The notes beneath the pieces were generated by a model. That model had not been told where the DNA came from. It saw nothing but the letters and a program-made list of their open reading frames with translations, and ran no database searches. Shown here in pieces: positions 1-8,785 of a stretch of 64,000 nt of DNA (positions within the stretch are counted from its first letter, which is position 1; every line of letters begins with the position of its first letter). Location of the stretch: positions 768,397 through 832,396 of the forward strand of contig CANLLF010000003.1 of the NCBI GenBank assembly GCA_947491935.1, given 5' to 3'. This stretch comes from an uncultured Roseicyclus sp. (lineage in GTDB: Bacteria; Pseudomonadota; Alphaproteobacteria; Rhodobacterales; Rhodobacteraceae). The translations under genes were made by a program, and so were the position numbers.

Positions 1-1244
1 TCCCCATCATAGATCACCGCCTGGCCGATCTCGACCTCCACAGCCTCCCCCAGGCTGAGCCGCACATCCATATCCGCACCGTCCAGCGCGATAGGTGCGT
101 CGAATATGCCATCGGGATCGGCGGCAATGCCCGACAACCTGAATTGGCCGGTATAGACGCCACCCGAAGGTGAGATATCGGCATGGCCCGTGGCGGAGAA
201 CGACAGATCGTCGGTTTCCAGCATCAGCCGGTCGAACCGGGCGCGGCGGGTCTCGGGGTTGTAATCCACGGCGGCCTCGATCCCGGTGATGGCAATCGGT
301 TCGGCCTGACCGGGCAGGTTCAAGGTGCCGTTGCCGACGGAGAGCCAGCCATTCACCGGCCCGACCGAGCCATCATCGGCAAGCGCCGCATTCAATTCGC
401 CATCGATGGGCGCGCGCAGCAGATCCAGCCATCCCAAAGCCGGGGAACTGGCCGCCAGGTCCCGCGCCGCCAGCGTATCGAACGCCATGCCAAGGCGGGT
501 GACGCCCTCGCGCCGGTCGCGCGCCAGCGTAATGTGCAGGCGCGCGTCGCGGCTGCCCGCCAGGTCCCCCTGCACGTCGAGGTGCAATTGCCCGCCCCCG
601 CGGATCAGGCGCATCTCGGCCCCGTGCAGGCGCATCACCTGCCCGGTCGCATCGTCGGACAGCGTCACCTCAAGCCCTTCGCCGCGCACCTCTTCCAGTT
701 GGCTGAACGCGGTGCCCGCAAACATCTGATCGAGCCGCGCGAGGCTGTCTGACAGGCTCAACTCCGCCGCCTCCGCAGGTGCACCGGCCGCACCCGCAAA
801 GTCCAGATCGATGCGCCCATCGGCGGTACGCGTCAGGTTCAAACCCGCGCCGGTCACCACGATCTGGCGCACCCGGGCGCGCCCGCGCAACAACGGGCCC
901 GGCGCCATGCGCACGCGGAGCGCGGGCAGCGCGGCGCGCACATCGCCATCGGGCGCGATCAGGGCCACGTCACGGAATTCCAGCGCGGGGGCCCGTCCAC
1001 CCTCAGGCAGGGCCAGGACCATGTCACCGATGGACAGGTCGGCCGCGCGCATGGCGGTGTTGATGTGGGTCTCAAAGCGGGCCTGGATGCTATCAGGCAA
1101 ACTCATCGGGGCGGCGTAGAGCCGCACCCAAAGGGCGGCCAGCGGCAGGAAAACGCACAGCGCCAGCAGCACCAGCGTGATACGCAAGGCCCGCCATCCG
1201 CGCCGCGTGCCCCGGGGCCGCGCCTCTGCGCCTGTCTCACTCAT
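1..1244 (-). CDS. AsmA/YhdP-like protein, DUF3971-type (C-terminal part outside window)
   Basis: The frame is open from an ATG at 1244 down to the window edge, giving about 414 residues of the N-terminal part. An Arg-rich start is followed by one membrane segment (around residues 18-38, WRALRITLVLLALCVF), then a long beta-rich region with repeated LxLxG-type strands, as in AsmA/YhdP/TamB-like proteins that span the periplasm and are thought to help move phospholipid to the outer membrane. The repetitive, alternating hydrophobic pattern and the single N-terminal anchor are what I see; the DUF3971/YhdP assignment is by resemblance. It is divergent from bcp, with 109 nt between the starts. The gene is cut by the window, so its total length and C-terminal AsmA domain cannot be checked. 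Confidence 0.75.
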   Translation of the reverse strand, partial: MSETGAEARPRGTRRGWRALRITLVLLALCVFLPLAALWVRLYAAPMSLPDSIQARFETHINTAMRAADLSIGDMVLALPEGGRAPALEFRDVALIAPDGDVRAALPALRVRMAPGPLLRGRARVRQIVVTGAGLNLTRTADGRIDLDFAGAAGAPAEAAELSLSDSLARLDQMFAGTAFSQLEEVRGEGLEVTLSDDATGQVMRLHGAEMRLIRGGGQLHLDVQGDLAGSRDARLHITLARDRREGVTRLGMAFDTLAARDLAASSPALGWLDLLRAPIDGELNAALADDGSVGPVNGWLSVGNGTLNLPGQAEPIAITGIEAAVDYNPETRRARFDRLMLETDDLSFSATGHADISPSGGVYTGQFRLSGIAADPDGIFDAPIALDGADMDVRLSLGEAVEVEIGQAVIYDG

Positions 1245-1353
1245 GCCTGCCCAAGCTGTCTTGCCCCGATCCTGCCCTTTATTCTCGCCGCAATCCGCCT
1301 AGCTTGCAACGCGAAGCGCAAGCCATGCGCAGGATTTGACAGGATGAGGACCC

Positions 1354-1815
1354 ATGCTTGAACCCGGACAGACCGCCCCCGATTTCACCCTTCCCCGTGA
1401 TGGCGGCACAGAGCTGACCCTGTCGGCGCTCCGCCCCAAGAAGGTGGCGCTCTATTTCTACCCAAAGGATGACACACCCGGATGCACCAAGGAGGCCATT
1501 GCGTTCACCGGCCTCGCGCCGGAGTTCGAGGCCGCCGGAACCGTGATCGTCGGCATCTCGAAAGACAAGGTCGCCAAGCATGACAAGTTCATCGCCAAGC
1601 ATGATCTGGGCGTGGCCCTTGTGTCCGATGCAGACAGCGACGTGTGCGAACAATACGGCACCTGGGTGCAGAAGCAGATGTACGGCAAGACCTATATGGG
1701 GATCGAACGGGCAACCTTCCTGATCGATCAATCCGGCACGATCGCCCAGATCTGGCGCAAGGTGAAAGTGCCCGGCCATGCCGAGGCCGTTCTGGAGGCC
1801 GCCCGCGCGCTCTGA
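1354..1815 (+). CDS. bcp: Thioredoxin-dependent peroxiredoxin, BCP/PrxQ family
   Basis: A 153-residue thiol peroxidase that reduces hydrogen peroxide and organic hydroperoxides in the cytoplasm using thioredoxin. The peroxidatic cysteine is C44 in the typical DDTPGCTKEA motif, preceded by the AhpC/TSA-type LYFYPKDDT strand. The C-X4-C resolving cysteine of E. coli BCP is absent (residue 49 is Ile). The only other cysteine is C98, so it may be a 1-Cys or atypical PrxQ enzyme. A GAGGA ribosome site sits 4 nt before the ATG. Full length for the family. It is divergent from the AsmA-like gene and followed by a 162-nt intergenic stretch containing a dispersed repeat. Confidence 0.95.
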   Translation: MLEPGQTAPDFTLPRDGGTELTLSALRPKKVALYFYPKDDTPGCTKEAIAFTGLAPEFEAAGTVIVGISKDKVAKHDKFIAKHDLGVALVSDADSDVCEQYGTWVQKQMYGKTYMGIERATFLIDQSGTIAQIWRKVKVPGHAEAVLEAARAL

Positions 1816-1824
1816 CCGACCTGT

Positions 1825-1871
1825 CCACTGGTTCCAAATACCCATCTTGGGGGTTTGGGGGCGGCGCCCCC
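1825..1871 (+). repeat. Dispersed intergenic repeat, family 1, copy A, with hairpin
   Basis: The core CCACTGGTTCCAAATACCC (1825-1843) recurs near 40800 and, inverted, at 34458-34476. It is followed by a G-tract and the hairpin TGGGGGC-GGC-GCCCCCA (1856-1872). It lies just after bcp and may act as a transcript end. A second small hairpin, GCGGC-GCA-GCCGC at 1906-1918 followed by GCCTTTTGA, looks terminator-like. Confidence 0.6.
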
Positions 1872-1977
1872 ATCGCGCGGGTCCCCCGCGCCCTCGCAAA
1901 CGCATGCGGCGCAGCCGCGCCTTTTGATCCCGGGCGCGGCGCTTGACGCGGGCCGGATCGCGGGCCACACCGCGCCC

Positions 1978-2793
1978 ATGTTGCCTCTTGCCGAAATGGC
2001 CGATCAGGTTCTGCGCACATCGGGTGCGCGCGAGAAAACCGCGCTGTCGCGCCTTTATGCGGCTGAGTGGCAGGCCGCGCGGGCGGCCGGCGAGCGGCCC
2101 GAGATTGGCACTGCCGCCCCGCCCGATCAGCCGGCGCGGCCCGATCGGCCCCAGCTTCTCAGCCCCCGGGACGTGCCCCGCCGCAAGCCGGGCACGCCGG
2201 ACGGGCGGCGCGCAATCCTGCACGCCGTGGCCCATATCGAACTGAACGCCGTCGACCTGCATTGGGACATCATCGCACGGTTCTCCGCCACGCCGCTGCC
2301 CATCGGATTCCATGACGATTGGGTGAAAGCGGCAGATGAGGAATCCAAACATTTCAACCTGATGGCCGATTGCCTTGAGGCAATGGACAGCCATTACGGC
2401 GCCCTGCCCGCCCATGCCGGGATGTGGCGCGCGGCTGAGGATACCGGGGACGATCTGATGGGGCGGCTGGCCGTCGTGCCGATGGTGCTGGAGGCCCGGG
2501 GCCTCGACGTGACACCGGGGATGATCGCGCTGTTCGAGAAGGCCAAAGCTGATCCCGCGGCTGCGATGGCCGTCGACGCGCTGAAGATCATCTACGCCGA
2601 GGAGGTGCACCACGTAGCCTACGGCGCCAAGTGGTTCCATTTCCTGTGCGGGCGCCACGACAGCGACCCGAAAGACACATTCCACGGCCTCGTGCGGCGC
2701 TACTTCCATGGCGGCCTAAAGCCGCCCTTCAACGAGGAAAAACGCGCAGAGGCAGGCCTTCCGCCCGATTTCTACTGGCCGCTGGCCGGGTGA
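1978..2793 (+). CDS. DUF455 family ferritin-like di-iron protein
   Basis: A 271-residue protein of the DUF455/COG2833 family, which adopts a ferritin-like four-helix fold. Candidate metal ligands appear in the expected helical motifs: HIELNAVDLHWD, ADEESKHFNLM, EARGLDVTP and YAEEVHHVAYG, that is, E and ExxH pairs on four helices. The frame is open further upstream, but homologues begin close to the MLPLAEMADQVL segment, and the upstream part translates to low-complexity sequence over the intergenic repeat, so I place the start at 1978. The reaction is not established for the family; an oxidase or hydroxylase role is only a possibility. It is followed by a 204-nt gap before the M23 peptidase gene. 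Confidence 0.8.
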   Translation: MLPLAEMADQVLRTSGAREKTALSRLYAAEWQAARAAGERPEIGTAAPPDQPARPDRPQLLSPRDVPRRKPGTPDGRRAILHAVAHIELNAVDLHWDIIARFSATPLPIGFHDDWVKAADEESKHFNLMADCLEAMDSHYGALPAHAGMWRAAEDTGDDLMGRLAVVPMVLEARGLDVTPGMIALFEKAKADPAAAMAVDALKIIYAEEVHHVAYGAKWFHFLCGRHDSDPKDTFHGLVRRYFHGGLKPPFNEEKRAEAGLPPDFYWPLAG

Positions 2794-2910
2794 TCGGCGC
2801 GATCTGATAGAAGATGCCGGGGCAGATCGGCGGTTTTTTGCCGGATTTCTGCGTTTTTTCGGTGCGCTTTAACGGGATTGTCATTACTGTATTGAGACAT
2901 AGTGCGGCGT

Positions 2911-2953
2911 GTCTTATCCCCAAGCCACCCGCTTCCGCCGCCGGGGACAAGAC
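2911..2953 (+). promoter_or_regulatory. Imperfect inverted repeat upstream of the M23 peptidase gene
   Basis: GTCTTATCCCC (2911-2921) and GGGGACAAGAC (2943-2953) form an 11-bp inverted repeat with one mismatch and a 21-nt spacer, 45 nt before the peptidase start. It could be a leader hairpin or a protein-binding site. There is no U-tract, so it is unlikely to be a terminator. Confidence 0.35.
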
Positions 2954-2997
2954 GGTGACGCGGGTATAAACACGAAGGGGAAGCGAGGCGTAAGACA

Positions 2998-4335
2998 GTG
3001 ACATCTCGGCTTTTAAGTCGCGTGAACGCGACGCTTGAACGGCATTTGCCGGAACAGCGACTATTCCTGAAATCGGAGGAAGGCACGCGATTCATCCGCC
3101 TGCGCCCTGCGACCCAGGCCACGATGATCGTGGGATCGGCCGTTTTTGTCGGCTGGACCGTGATCGTGACGTCGATCTTCCTGATCGACACGATTTCTTC
3201 GGGAAATATTCGGGACCAGGCCCTGCGCGAGCAGGCCATGTATCAAGACACCTTGAATTCGGTTGCGTTTGACCGCGATGCACGGGCGGCGGAAGCCGCG
3301 GCCGCGCAGGATCGCTTCGCCCTGGCGATGGATCAGGTCTCGGCGATGCAGACGCGCCTGCTCGACAGCGAGGAACGGCGCCGCGAATTGGAAACCGCCG
3401 TCGACGTGATCCAGGCCACCCTGCGCCGCACCATCGAGGAACGTGACGATGCGCGCCTGGCCGCGGCAACGCTGCAAAACGAACTCCGCGCCGATACCGG
3501 CACCGTTCAGACCGCCGCCGCGCGCGAGCGGGAATTGGAACAGACCCTCGCCTTCCTGACCGAAGCCCTTGAATTGACCGCCGATGAGCGGGACGCGCGC
3601 TACACGCAGATGGCCGAAGCTGAGCAGGAGATCGTACGCCTGCAATTCGAAGCGGCCTTGATGGAAGAACGCCAGAACCGCGTGTTCAGCCAGCTCGAAG
3701 AGGCCGTCGCGGTCTCGATGGAGCCGCTGGACGAGATGTTCTCGGCCGCGGGCCTGTCGACCGACGATCTGATCGAAACCGTGCGCAACGGCTATTCCGG
3801 CCAGGGCGGGCCGCTGATGCCGATCGTCTCGACCTCCGGCGATGGGCCCGATCCGATGTCGCTGCGCGCCAATGAGGTGCTGCAGGCGCTCGACGAGATC
3901 AACCTGCACCGCATCGCCGCCGAGCAATTGCCCTTCGCCGTTCCGGTGAACGGCTCGTTCCGCAACACCTCCGGCTTCGGCTATCGCCGCGACCCGATCA
4001 ATGGTGGTCGGCGGCTTCATGCCGGCGTGGATTTCGCCGGCGGCAGAGGCACGCCGATTGTGGCCGGTGGCGCGGGAACGGTGATTTTCGCAGGCCGCCA
4101 AAGTGGTTATGGATTGATGGTGGAGATACGTCATTCCCATGGCTACACAACCCGTTACGCCCACATGACCCGCATTCGCGTCAGCGAAGGGGAAAGGGTC
4201 TCGCGCGGGGAGTTGTTAGGTGATATGGGCTGCACTGGCCGGTGCACGGGCACGCATTTGCACTATGAGGTGCGTCTGAATGGTGACCCTGTGAACCCGA
4301 TGACCTTCATAAGGGCAGGACGCAATGTTTTCTAA
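2998..4335 (+). CDS. Membrane-anchored M23 family metallopeptidase (peptidoglycan endopeptidase)
   Basis: A 445-residue protein starting at GTG. It has a short cytoplasmic N-terminus and one membrane segment (about residues 40-63, ATMIVGSAVFVGWTVIVTS). A long charged coiled-coil (about 80-225, with many E/R/A heptads) follows, then a C-terminal LytM/M23 zinc peptidase domain. The metal motifs HAGVDFAG and GTHLHYEV are intact, so an active endopeptidase cleaving peptide cross-links in the periplasm is expected. The stop overlaps the start of the bactofilin gene by 11 nt, which implies translational coupling. Bactofilins are often encoded beside M23 peptidases and position them for cell shape or stalk formation; that is family knowledge, not shown here. 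Confidence 0.93.
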   Translation: MTSRLLSRVNATLERHLPEQRLFLKSEEGTRFIRLRPATQATMIVGSAVFVGWTVIVTSIFLIDTISSGNIRDQALREQAMYQDTLNSVAFDRDARAAEAAAAQDRFALAMDQVSAMQTRLLDSEERRRELETAVDVIQATLRRTIEERDDARLAAATLQNELRADTGTVQTAAARERELEQTLAFLTEALELTADERDARYTQMAEAEQEIVRLQFEAALMEERQNRVFSQLEEAVAVSMEPLDEMFSAAGLSTDDLIETVRNGYSGQGGPLMPIVSTSGDGPDPMSLRANEVLQALDEINLHRIAAEQLPFAVPVNGSFRNTSGFGYRRDPINGGRRLHAGVDFAGGRGTPIVAGGAGTVIFAGRQSGYGLMVEIRHSHGYTTRYAHMTRIRVSEGERVSRGELLGDMGCTGRCTGTHLHYEVRLNGDPVNPMTFIRAGRNVF

Positions 4336-4948
4336 ATCCAAGATCAATGAACCCGGACCCAAGCAAGGCGATGCGTCCGACGCTGGATCCTCCGGTGCCG
4401 GTTCGGCCTCCGCGTCGGGCTCAACCTCGGGAGAGACTATGAACAAGACGAACACTTCCAGCTCAGCCGCGGGCAGCAAGACCAAACCTGCGCCCTCGAT
4501 GCTCAGCACCGACCTCACCATCGTGGGCAACCTGCGCACAACCGGTGACATTCAGGTGGAAGGCACCGTGCAGGGCGATATACGCGCGCATCTGCTGACC
4601 GTCGGCGAAAGTGCGAATATTGAAGGTGAGATCGTGGCCGACGACATCGTCGTGACTGGCCGCGTGGTGGGCCGAGTCCGCGGCCTCAAGGTCCGCCTGA
4701 CATCGACCGCACGGGTTGAGGGGGACATCATCCACAAGACCATCGCCATCGAAAGCGGCGCCCATTTCGAAGGGTCGGTGCAGCGCGCCGAAGATCCGCT
4801 GTCGACTGGGGCCAACAACCCCGCCCCGCGCACCCCGGTCTCTACCGCGCCGACATCGGCACCGGATGCGCCATCGACGGGCCCATCGATCCCCCGCCCC
4901 GCAGCGGCCGGCCCTGTGCCGCAGCCCTCGGGCAAATCGGATAGCTGA
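4325..4948 (+). CDS. Bactofilin, polymer-forming cytoskeletal protein
   Basis: A 207-residue protein with the central bactofilin beta-helix domain (about residues 58-150; strands such as LTIVGNLRTTGDIQVEGTV and AHLLTVGESANIEGEI). It is flanked by a Gly/Ser-rich disordered N-terminus and a Pro/Ala/Thr-rich C-terminus. Bactofilins polymerise without nucleotide at the inner face of the membrane and serve as scaffolds. The chosen ATG overlaps the peptidase stop and has an AGGA site 5 nt upstream. A second ATG at 4439 would remove the disordered leader, but the overlap favours the first. A perfect-stem intrinsic terminator follows at 4984-5008. Confidence 0.93.
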   Translation: MFSKSKINEPGPKQGDASDAGSSGAGSASASGSTSGETMNKTNTSSSAAGSKTKPAPSMLSTDLTIVGNLRTTGDIQVEGTVQGDIRAHLLTVGESANIEGEIVADDIVVTGRVVGRVRGLKVRLTSTARVEGDIIHKTIAIESGAHFEGSVQRAEDPLSTGANNPAPRTPVSTAPTSAPDAPSTGPSIPRPAAAGPVPQPSGKSDS

Positions 4949-4983
4949 CGCTGGTACATACGCCACCAGATACGACAATCCAG

Positions 4984-5008
4984 AAGCCGGGCCCTGCGCC
5001 CGGCTTTT
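4984..5008 (+). terminator. Rho-independent terminator after bactofilin
   Basis: A perfect 9-bp stem, AAGCCGGGC (4984-4992) and GCCCGGCTT (4998-5006), with loop CCTGC, running into TTTT. It ends the peptidase-bactofilin operon and lies only a few bases before the MFS reading frame. Confidence 0.85.
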
Positions 5009-5010
5009 CC

Positions 5011-6435
5011 TTGCCGCCTTTCTGCGCGCCGGAGGCCCGGAAATGGGTGCTGATGGCCGCGATCCTTGCCTCCGCGCTGGGGTTCATCGACGGCACGATC
5101 ATCTCCATCGCCCTGCCCGCTATCCGCGCGGGCCTATCGGCCTCGCTGGTCGAGGGGCAGTGGATCAACAACGCCTACCTGCTGCCGCTCTCCGCCCTGA
5201 TCCTTCTGGGCGGTGCCCTTGGCGACCGCTTCGGCCTGGCGCGCAGTTTCGTGGTCGGCATCGGCATCTTCGTGATCGCCTCGCTGATCTGCGCGCTTGC
5301 CCCCTCGCCGGAGATCATGATCGCCGGCCGTGTGCTCAAGGGCCTTGGCGCGGCAGTCATGGTGCCCGGATCGCTGGCGCTGATCGCGCGGGCCTATCCC
5401 GAGAAGGAACGCGGCCGCGCCATCGGCATCTGGGCCGCCTCCTCGGCCATCACAACCGCGCTTGGCCCGATCCTCGGCGGTGTCGCGCTCAGCCTTGGCG
5501 GGCCGGATGTGTGGCGCTGGCTCTTCGCCATCAACCTGCCGCTCGGCGCCCTGGCGATCTGGCTTATCACAGCCCATGTGGCCGCCGACCCCGCCCGCCC
5601 GGACCAGCCGCTTGACGGGCCCGGCGCGGTCCTGATTTCGGTTGCGCTTGGCCTTCTGGCCTTCGGCCTCACTGGCGGTACCTCGGCAAATATCCTGATC
5701 GCCGGCGCGCTTTGCTTCGCCGCCTTCCTGGCGTGGGAGGCCCGCGCGGCGCACCCGATGGTGCCCCTTGGCCTCTTCCGCAATCCCACCTTCGCCGCCG
5801 CGAACCTCGCGACCTTCCTGATCTACTTCGCCCTCGGCACGGTTCTGTTCTTCTTGCCGATGACGCTGATCGCCGGTTGGGGGCTAGACGAGGCCGTGGC
5901 CGTGATCGCCTTCGCGCCGCTCTCGGTCTTCATTGGCGGCCTCTCCGCGCGTGCAGGCACCTGGGCCGACCGCTATGGCGCGGGCCGGATGATCGGCGCG
6001 GGCGGCGCCCTGGTGGCCCTCTCCTTTGCATTGCTCGCACTCCTGATGCCACTCCGCGATTTCTGGATCTCGGTTTTGCCCGGCACCGCCCTGATGGGCC
6101 TTGGCATGGCGCTTGTGGTCAGCCCGCTTTCCACGGCGATCATGGGGTCCGTGCCCCAGGCGCGGTCGGGCACGGCCTCGGGCCTCAACAATGCCGTCAG
6201 CCGGGTGGCGGGCCTGATCGCCGTGGCGCTCATGGGCAGCATTGCGGCCAGCGCCTACGGCGCGGCGGGCGGCACTGCGAGCTTCGGGGCATTTTCCGAT
6301 AGCGCGGGCCATGCCGATGCGATGGGCGCAGCGTTCCGGCGGCTTGTCTGGATCGTATCGGGCGTGACGGCCCTTGGCGCGGTGATCGCCTACGTCGCCA
6401 TCCCGGCCCCGGACGAGACCGTCGACAACCGATAG
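5011..6435 (+). CDS. MFS transporter, DHA2-type 14-helix drug exporter
   Basis: A proton-coupled efflux pump of the major facilitator superfamily. The 474-residue protein has about 14 hydrophobic helices. Helix 1 carries LGFIDGTIISIALPAI, the DHA2 motif-A loop LGDRFGLARSF follows, and the motif-C-like segment AITTALGPILGG is in helix 5. The start is uncertain. TTG at 5011 keeps the conserved E-x-RKW segment seen before helix 1 in relatives, but sits just 2 nt after the terminator U-tract; ATG at 5053 would begin inside helix 1. The substrate is unknown. The 3' end overlaps the convergent DUF2189 gene by 46 nt. Confidence 0.9.
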   Translation: MPPFCAPEARKWVLMAAILASALGFIDGTIISIALPAIRAGLSASLVEGQWINNAYLLPLSALILLGGALGDRFGLARSFVVGIGIFVIASLICALAPSPEIMIAGRVLKGLGAAVMVPGSLALIARAYPEKERGRAIGIWAASSAITTALGPILGGVALSLGGPDVWRWLFAINLPLGALAIWLITAHVAADPARPDQPLDGPGAVLISVALGLLAFGLTGGTSANILIAGALCFAAFLAWEARAAHPMVPLGLFRNPTFAAANLATFLIYFALGTVLFFLPMTLIAGWGLDEAVAVIAFAPLSVFIGGLSARAGTWADRYGAGRMIGAGGALVALSFALLALLMPLRDFWISVLPGTALMGLGMALVVSPLSTAIMGSVPQARSGTASGLNNAVSRVAGLIAVALMGSIAASAYGAAGGTASFGAFSDSAGHADAMGAAFRRLVWIVSGVTALGAVIAYVAIPAPDETVDNR

Positions 6436-7196
6436 ATGTGCCACGTTGCGTGGCCCAGGACCGGCAACACCAGATACAGCCCCAAAAGCCCCGGCACCAT
6501 CGCCAGAAAGGTCAGCGCCGCAATCAGCGCCGCCCAGACCAGCATCACCTTCGGGTTCTGCCGCACGACCGAAACCGACGTGATCATCGCGGTGACGAAA
6601 TCCACCTCCCGGTCCAGCAACAACGGCAGCGAGACCACCGTCAGCGTGAAGAGCACAAAGGCAAAGACCGCGCCGAACCCGGTGCCGACCAGCAACATCG
6701 TGATCCCCTCCGGCTCCAGGAGATAGGCGTAGGAACTGGTCACGTTGGTCAGGGCCGATGGCCCGAGGAAAAGCGCGAACAACATGTGGGCGAAGAACGA
6801 CCAGAACAGGAAATAGACGATCACGACCCAGGCCATCGACGGCAATTGCCGCAGGCGCTGGCGCCAGATCACGCCGAAAATCTCGTTGCGCGCCCATTGG
6901 GTCTGCCCCGCCTCGATCCGGCGCGACACCTCGTAGAGACCAACGGCCAGAAACGGCCCCAGAAGCGGGAAGCCGACCGTGATCGTGATCGCCAGCCACT
7001 CCATCTCGGCCACGTTCAGCAGCAGATACATCAGCCACCCGCCCATCACATAGATATTGGCAAAGAAGAGGCCCATCATCGGTTTGCGCAAGAAGTCCTT
7101 CAGGCCAAGGCGCAGCGCCGTGGCCAGATCGCCGAGTTGCATGTCGCGCAGATCCGGGGCGCCTTCCGCAATTGGGTGGCCGAGTGTGTCGCTCAT
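6390..7196 (-). CDS. DUF2189 family integral membrane protein
   Basis: A 268-residue protein with six predicted membrane helices in three pairs, for example LFFANIYVMGGWLMYLLL, WVVIVYFLFWSFFAHML and LVLPVLGHATWHIYR. The length and the FLRKPMMGLFF and LLDREVDFVTAMITS segments match the DUF2189 family of unknown function. The ATG at 7196 is the first plausible start. It is convergent with and overlaps the MFS gene, and lies downstream of the amidase on the same strand with a 60-nt gap, so the two could share a transcript. No function can be given. Confidence 0.85.
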   Translation of the reverse strand: MSDTLGHPIAEGAPDLRDMQLGDLATALRLGLKDFLRKPMMGLFFANIYVMGGWLMYLLLNVAEMEWLAITITVGFPLLGPFLAVGLYEVSRRIEAGQTQWARNEIFGVIWRQRLRQLPSMAWVVIVYFLFWSFFAHMLFALFLGPSALTNVTSSYAYLLEPEGITMLLVGTGFGAVFAFVLFTLTVVSLPLLLDREVDFVTAMITSVSVVRQNPKVMLVWAALIAALTFLAMVPGLLGLYLVLPVLGHATWHIYRLSTVSSGAGMAT

Positions 7197-7256
7197 ATCC
7201 GCCTCCTCCCGCGCCGATTGTACCGCGTCCGGGGCGCACCCGTAAAGCGGGCGGGA

Positions 7257-8627
7257 TCAGGCCGGGTCCCGGGCTGTGCGCGGGCCGATCAACCGCTCCC
7301 AGTCCGCGCCAAGGCCAAGGATCGACGCATCCCGCCCCGGCGCCCCGATCAGTTGCAGGCCATGGGGCAGGCCGGTGGGTCCATAACCCGCCGGCATCGC
7401 GAGGGCGGGCACTCCGGCAAGGCTCGCCGGCACCACGATCTCCATCCAGCGGTGATAGCTGCCTGTCGCCCGCCCGGCGATGGATTTCGGCCAGTCCCAC
7501 TCCGCCGGAAACGGCCAAAGCTGCGTGGTGGGCAGGATCAGCGCATCGTAATCGGCAAAGAGGGCGTTCAGCGCCGCCAACCACCCGCGCCGGATCGCCG
7601 CGGCGCGCTCGACCTCCTCGCCGGTCAACGCCAGCCCCCGCGCCACTTCCCATTGGGCCTGCGGGTTCAGCAAGGCCCGCTGCACCGGATCGCGCCAGTA
7701 CCGCCCCAGATCCTGTGCCACCATGAACGAGCGCAAGGTGGTCCAACTCTCCCACAGCGCGGCCGCGTCCATTGGCGGCGCAAGCGGTTCCACGCGCCAA
7801 CCCAGATCGGCCGCCCCGGTCAGGGCAGCCTCCGCGGCGCTGAGCAACCCATCCTCCATCCCGTAGGCCCCGCCCCAATCGCCGAGCCATCCGATGCGCG
7901 GCGCGGCCGGTGGTGGCACCGGCTCCATGTCGGCGCCGGACAGCGTCCCAAGCAATGCCGCCACATCCGCCACGCTGCGCCCCATCGGCCCCAATGTGGA
8001 CAGGCGATGCAGCAACACATTGTCCCGCGCCTCACCCTGCACGAGCCCGACCGACGGGCGAAATCCCCACACATCATTCCAAGCCGCCGGATTGCGCAAA
8101 GACCCCATCATATCCGAGCCATCCGCCACGCTCAGCATCCCCGTCGCCAGGGCCACCGCCGCCCCGCCGGATGATCCCCCAGCGCTCAGCGCGCGATCAA
8201 ACGGGTTGCGCGTGACGCCGAAGACGGGATTTGTCGCATGGGAGCCGAGGCCGAACTCCGGCACATTGGTCTTGCCGATCACAATCGCGCCCGCCGCTTT
8301 CATCCGGCGCACAATCCCGTCATCGGCGACGGGCACATGATCCGCCAACAGGGGCGATCCCCAGGTCGACGGCACCCCTTTGACCGCCACCAGATCCTTG
8401 ATCGCCACCGGTATCCCGTGGAGCCAGCCGCGCGGCGGCATCGCATCGGCGATCCGCGCCTCCCCCATCAGCGCTTCGCGATCCCTGAGCGATATGATGG
8501 CATTAACGGCGCCGTTTACCACGTCGATCCGCGCCAAGGTCTCGCGCATCAGGTCGACGGCCGAAATCTCCCGCGCCGAAATCCCCTGCGAGAGCTCCAC
8601 CGCGCCATATCTCCACAGCTCAGACAC
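7257..8627 (-). CDS. Amidase signature family enzyme
   Basis: A 456-residue amide hydrolase. The Lys-Ser-Ser catalytic triad is complete and correctly spaced: K77 (GIPVAIKDL), S152 (AGGSSGGAA) and S176 (DMMGSLRNPA); the K-S and S-S intervals of 75 and 24 residues match other family members. The start is taken as GTG at 8627 with an AAAAGGGG site 6 nt upstream. A longer frame to 8714 runs through an intergenic repeat and lacks the family's usual N-terminus. The DMMGSLRNPAAWN motif is seen in a subgroup often annotated only as amidase. The substrate is unknown. Confidence 0.92.
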   Translation of the reverse strand: MSELWRYGAVELSQGISAREISAVDLMRETLARIDVVNGAVNAIISLRDREALMGEARIADAMPPRGWLHGIPVAIKDLVAVKGVPSTWGSPLLADHVPVADDGIVRRMKAAGAIVIGKTNVPEFGLGSHATNPVFGVTRNPFDRALSAGGSSGGAAVALATGMLSVADGSDMMGSLRNPAAWNDVWGFRPSVGLVQGEARDNVLLHRLSTLGPMGRSVADVAALLGTLSGADMEPVPPPAAPRIGWLGDWGGAYGMEDGLLSAAEAALTGAADLGWRVEPLAPPMDAAALWESWTTLRSFMVAQDLGRYWRDPVQRALLNPQAQWEVARGLALTGEEVERAAAIRRGWLAALNALFADYDALILPTTQLWPFPAEWDWPKSIAGRATGSYHRWMEIVVPASLAGVPALAMPAGYGPTGLPHGLQLIGAPGRDASILGLGADWERLIGPRTARDPA

Positions 8628-8639
8628 GATCCGCCCCTT

Positions 8640-8660
8640 TTCATCTTGGCAGAAAAACTC
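8640..8660 (+). repeat. Dispersed intergenic repeat, family 2, copy 1
   Basis: TTCATCTTGGCAGAAAAACTC matches 36435-36455 at 20 of 21 positions. Here it is followed by CCGCCGGAGG. It lies just upstream of the amidase start, in the gap between amidase and prfB. Confidence 0.6.
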
Positions 8661-8785
8661 CCGCCGGAGGCTCCCGCGCGATGCCACAACTCCGGGGCCC
8701 GAGCGGAAGTGCACCGGGCCGCCATCACACGCCCATCGTCTGACCGAGTGCTGCCCGTCCGGGCGGCCCGAGGTCGGACGAGCCC

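Noticed and set aside
5884-7890. 668-codon open frame on the minus strand
   Set aside because: It is antisense to the MFS gene and crosses DUF2189 and amidase in another frame; the translation is Arg/Gly/Ala-rich with no family features, as expected from high GC.
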